DNA of 6,749 nucleotides from Bacteroidota bacterium (lineage in GTDB: Bacteria > Bacteroidota > Bacteroidia > Cytophagales > Cyclobacteriaceae), in assembly GCA_024643595.1 (NCBI GenBank), contig JAHEMS010000198.1:1-6749 (forward strand). Reading direction: 5' to 3'. The position numbers and the translations under genes are program-made. The notes below the pieces were generated by a model. That model ran no database searches. It was not told the origin of the DNA and saw only the letters and a list, made by a program, of their open reading frames with translations. How positions within the stretch are numbered: position 1 is the stretch's first letter; each line of letters begins with the position of its first letter. Positions 6,035-6,749 of the stretch are shown one piece after another.

Positions 6035-6517
6035 TTATATCATGTGCGTTACATTGGTAAGTGTTCCTTTATATCGTTCACAGGTAACCCCAAATCTATT
6101 TAGGAATTCAACTCCCTCATCGGAGGCAATTCCTTTATGTTCGGCATAGGAGTTGAAATAAATAACACGGATAATGCCCATGCTGAAAATGATCCGGGCA
6201 CAGGACAAACAAGGCGATAGTGTTACATATAAAGTAGCTCCATCCACTGAAGTCTTATTCTTTACTGCATATAAAATTGCATTCTGTTCAGCATGAATGG
6301 CCAGTGAGCAACCTCCTTTAGAATCACGAGGACATCCATTTTCAACCCATTCTTCATCACAATTATGTGTTCCAGATGGGGGGCCGTTATAGCCGATGGA
6401 GATAATACGAGTATCTTTGGTAAGAACTGCTCCTACATGCCGTTTTATACAATGAGATCTTTTGGCCAGGTTAACCGCCAACTCCATATAAATGTCATCA
6501 AACGCAGGACGAATCAT
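6035..6517 (-). CDS. Deoxycytidylate (dCMP) deaminase
   Basis: This is a cytoplasmic zinc enzyme that converts dCMP to dUMP, feeding thymidylate synthesis. The 160 residues carry the cytidine/deoxycytidylate deaminase signature: HAEQNA with zinc-ligand His75 and catalytic Glu77, and SPCLSCARII with zinc-ligand Cys103 and Cys106. Upstream are the substrate-site segment GYNGPPSG (42-49) and the opening RPAFDDIYMELAVNLAKRSH, which is typical of the family, so the ATG at 6517-6515 is the right start. The Cys- and His-rich stretch between about 51 and 75 (HNC, GCP, GGC, IHAE) fits dCMP deaminases better than free cytidine deaminases. The gene is convergent with the 104-residue gene, and divergent from the DUF2911 gene across 56 bases. 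It is not next to other nucleotide genes here. Confidence 0.95.
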   Translation of the reverse strand: MIRPAFDDIYMELAVNLAKRSHCIKRHVGAVLTKDTRIISIGYNGPPSGTHNCDEEWVENGCPRDSKGGCSLAIHAEQNAILYAVKNKTSVDGATLYVTLSPCLSCARIIFSMGIIRVIYFNSYAEHKGIASDEGVEFLNRFGVTCERYKGTLTNVTHMI

Positions 6518-6573
6518 GATGTAAAAGTAAGGATTGAAATCAAAATACTATATTCGCAATCAAAATTGAAAAG
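6518..6573. other. Short divergent intergenic region
   Basis: These 56 bases must hold the start signals for both the deaminase (minus) and the DUF2911 gene (plus). TATATTCG at 6549-6556 is a partial -7 match on the + strand, but no TTG lies at the right distance, so I cannot place either promoter with confidence. The DUF2911 start is preceded by a purine-rich GAAAAG just before the ATG. Confidence 0.4.
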
Positions 6574-6749
6574 ATGCGTGTAAGTTTAACGATTAGTTTA
6601 ATCCTTTTTTTGATTCTTCCAGATTTCGTTTTTGCGCAGGAGGGATTAAAACCAAGACCTAGTCCACTCGCTATTGCCAGCGCACGGTATAAAGACACTT
6701 ATATTAAAATAATTTATAGTCAACCTCAAAAAAGAGAGCGCATCATATT
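6574..6749 (+). CDS. Secreted DUF2911 protein, N-terminal part
   Basis: The ATG at 6574 opens a frame that runs off the window end, giving 58 full codons. Residues 1-22 (MRVSLTISLILFLILPDFVF then AQ) form a Sec signal peptide, probably cleaved after the Ala or Gln near residue 21-22. The mature start contains RPSPLAIASARYKDTYIKI and then IYSQPQKRERII. The 'SPLA....Y.DT.I.I.YS.P.KR.R.I' pattern is the characteristic opening of DUF2911 proteins, a family common in Bacteroidota and without a known function. The protein should be periplasmic or outer-membrane associated. No lipobox cysteine is seen. The C-terminal part cannot be judged. Confidence 0.85.
   Translation, partial: MRVSLTISLILFLILPDFVFAQEGLKPRPSPLAIASARYKDTYIKIIYSQPQKRERII

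Noticed and set aside
6549..6556. TATATTCG as a -7 element for the DUF2911 gene
   Set aside because: It has one mismatch and no TTG 17-23 bases upstream; the nearest, at 6534-6536, is only 12 bases away.
6365..6583. 72-codon + strand open frame overlapping the deaminase gene
   Set aside because: It lies mostly antisense to a deaminase with intact catalytic motifs and shows no family features; its end overlaps the DUF2911 start.

Overview
The window reads as chromosomal DNA of a Bacteroidota species, most likely from the Cytophagia. The evidence is an A+T-rich base composition, a C-terminal sorting domain of the type IX secretion system (T9SS), a DUF1800/DUF1501 gene pair, a PorT-like outer-membrane barrel, a DUF2911 protein, weak or absent Shine-Dalgarno sites, and promoters that fit the Bacteroidota pattern TTG-N(17-23)-TAnnTTTG. 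No mobile element, CRISPR array, tRNA or rRNA is visible.

Region 1 (1-4030, + strand) is a tightly packed cell-envelope operon. It holds the 3' end of a DUF1800 gene, a DUF1501 protein with a Tat-type leader and a T9SS tail, a secreted outer-membrane beta-barrel protein, and a lipoprotein with propeller-like 'DGG' repeats. The gaps are 9, 1 and 3 bases, so the four are almost certainly co-transcribed. All are predicted to be exported, which points to a surface or secretion module of unknown substrate.

Region 2 (4078-5100, + strand) is a complete type I murB for peptidoglycan precursor synthesis, lying outside any visible cell-wall cluster.

Region 3 (5101-6031, + strand) is the most unusual part. 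It holds two small, independently controlled transcription units. The first is a 21-codon gene (5249-5314) made only of Met, Ala, Lys and Pro, with its own candidate promoter and a very strong intrinsic terminator. The second encodes a 104-residue protein (5668-5982) with a similar Lys/Ala-rich N-terminus joined to an unrecognised helical domain. Its promoter has a perfect Bacteroidota -7 element that forms one arm of a 9-bp inverted repeat. Both products could bind nucleic acid, but that is inference from composition only.

Region 4 (6035-6749) holds a dCMP deaminase on the minus strand, convergent with the 104-residue gene, and a divergent secreted DUF2911 protein cut off by the window edge.
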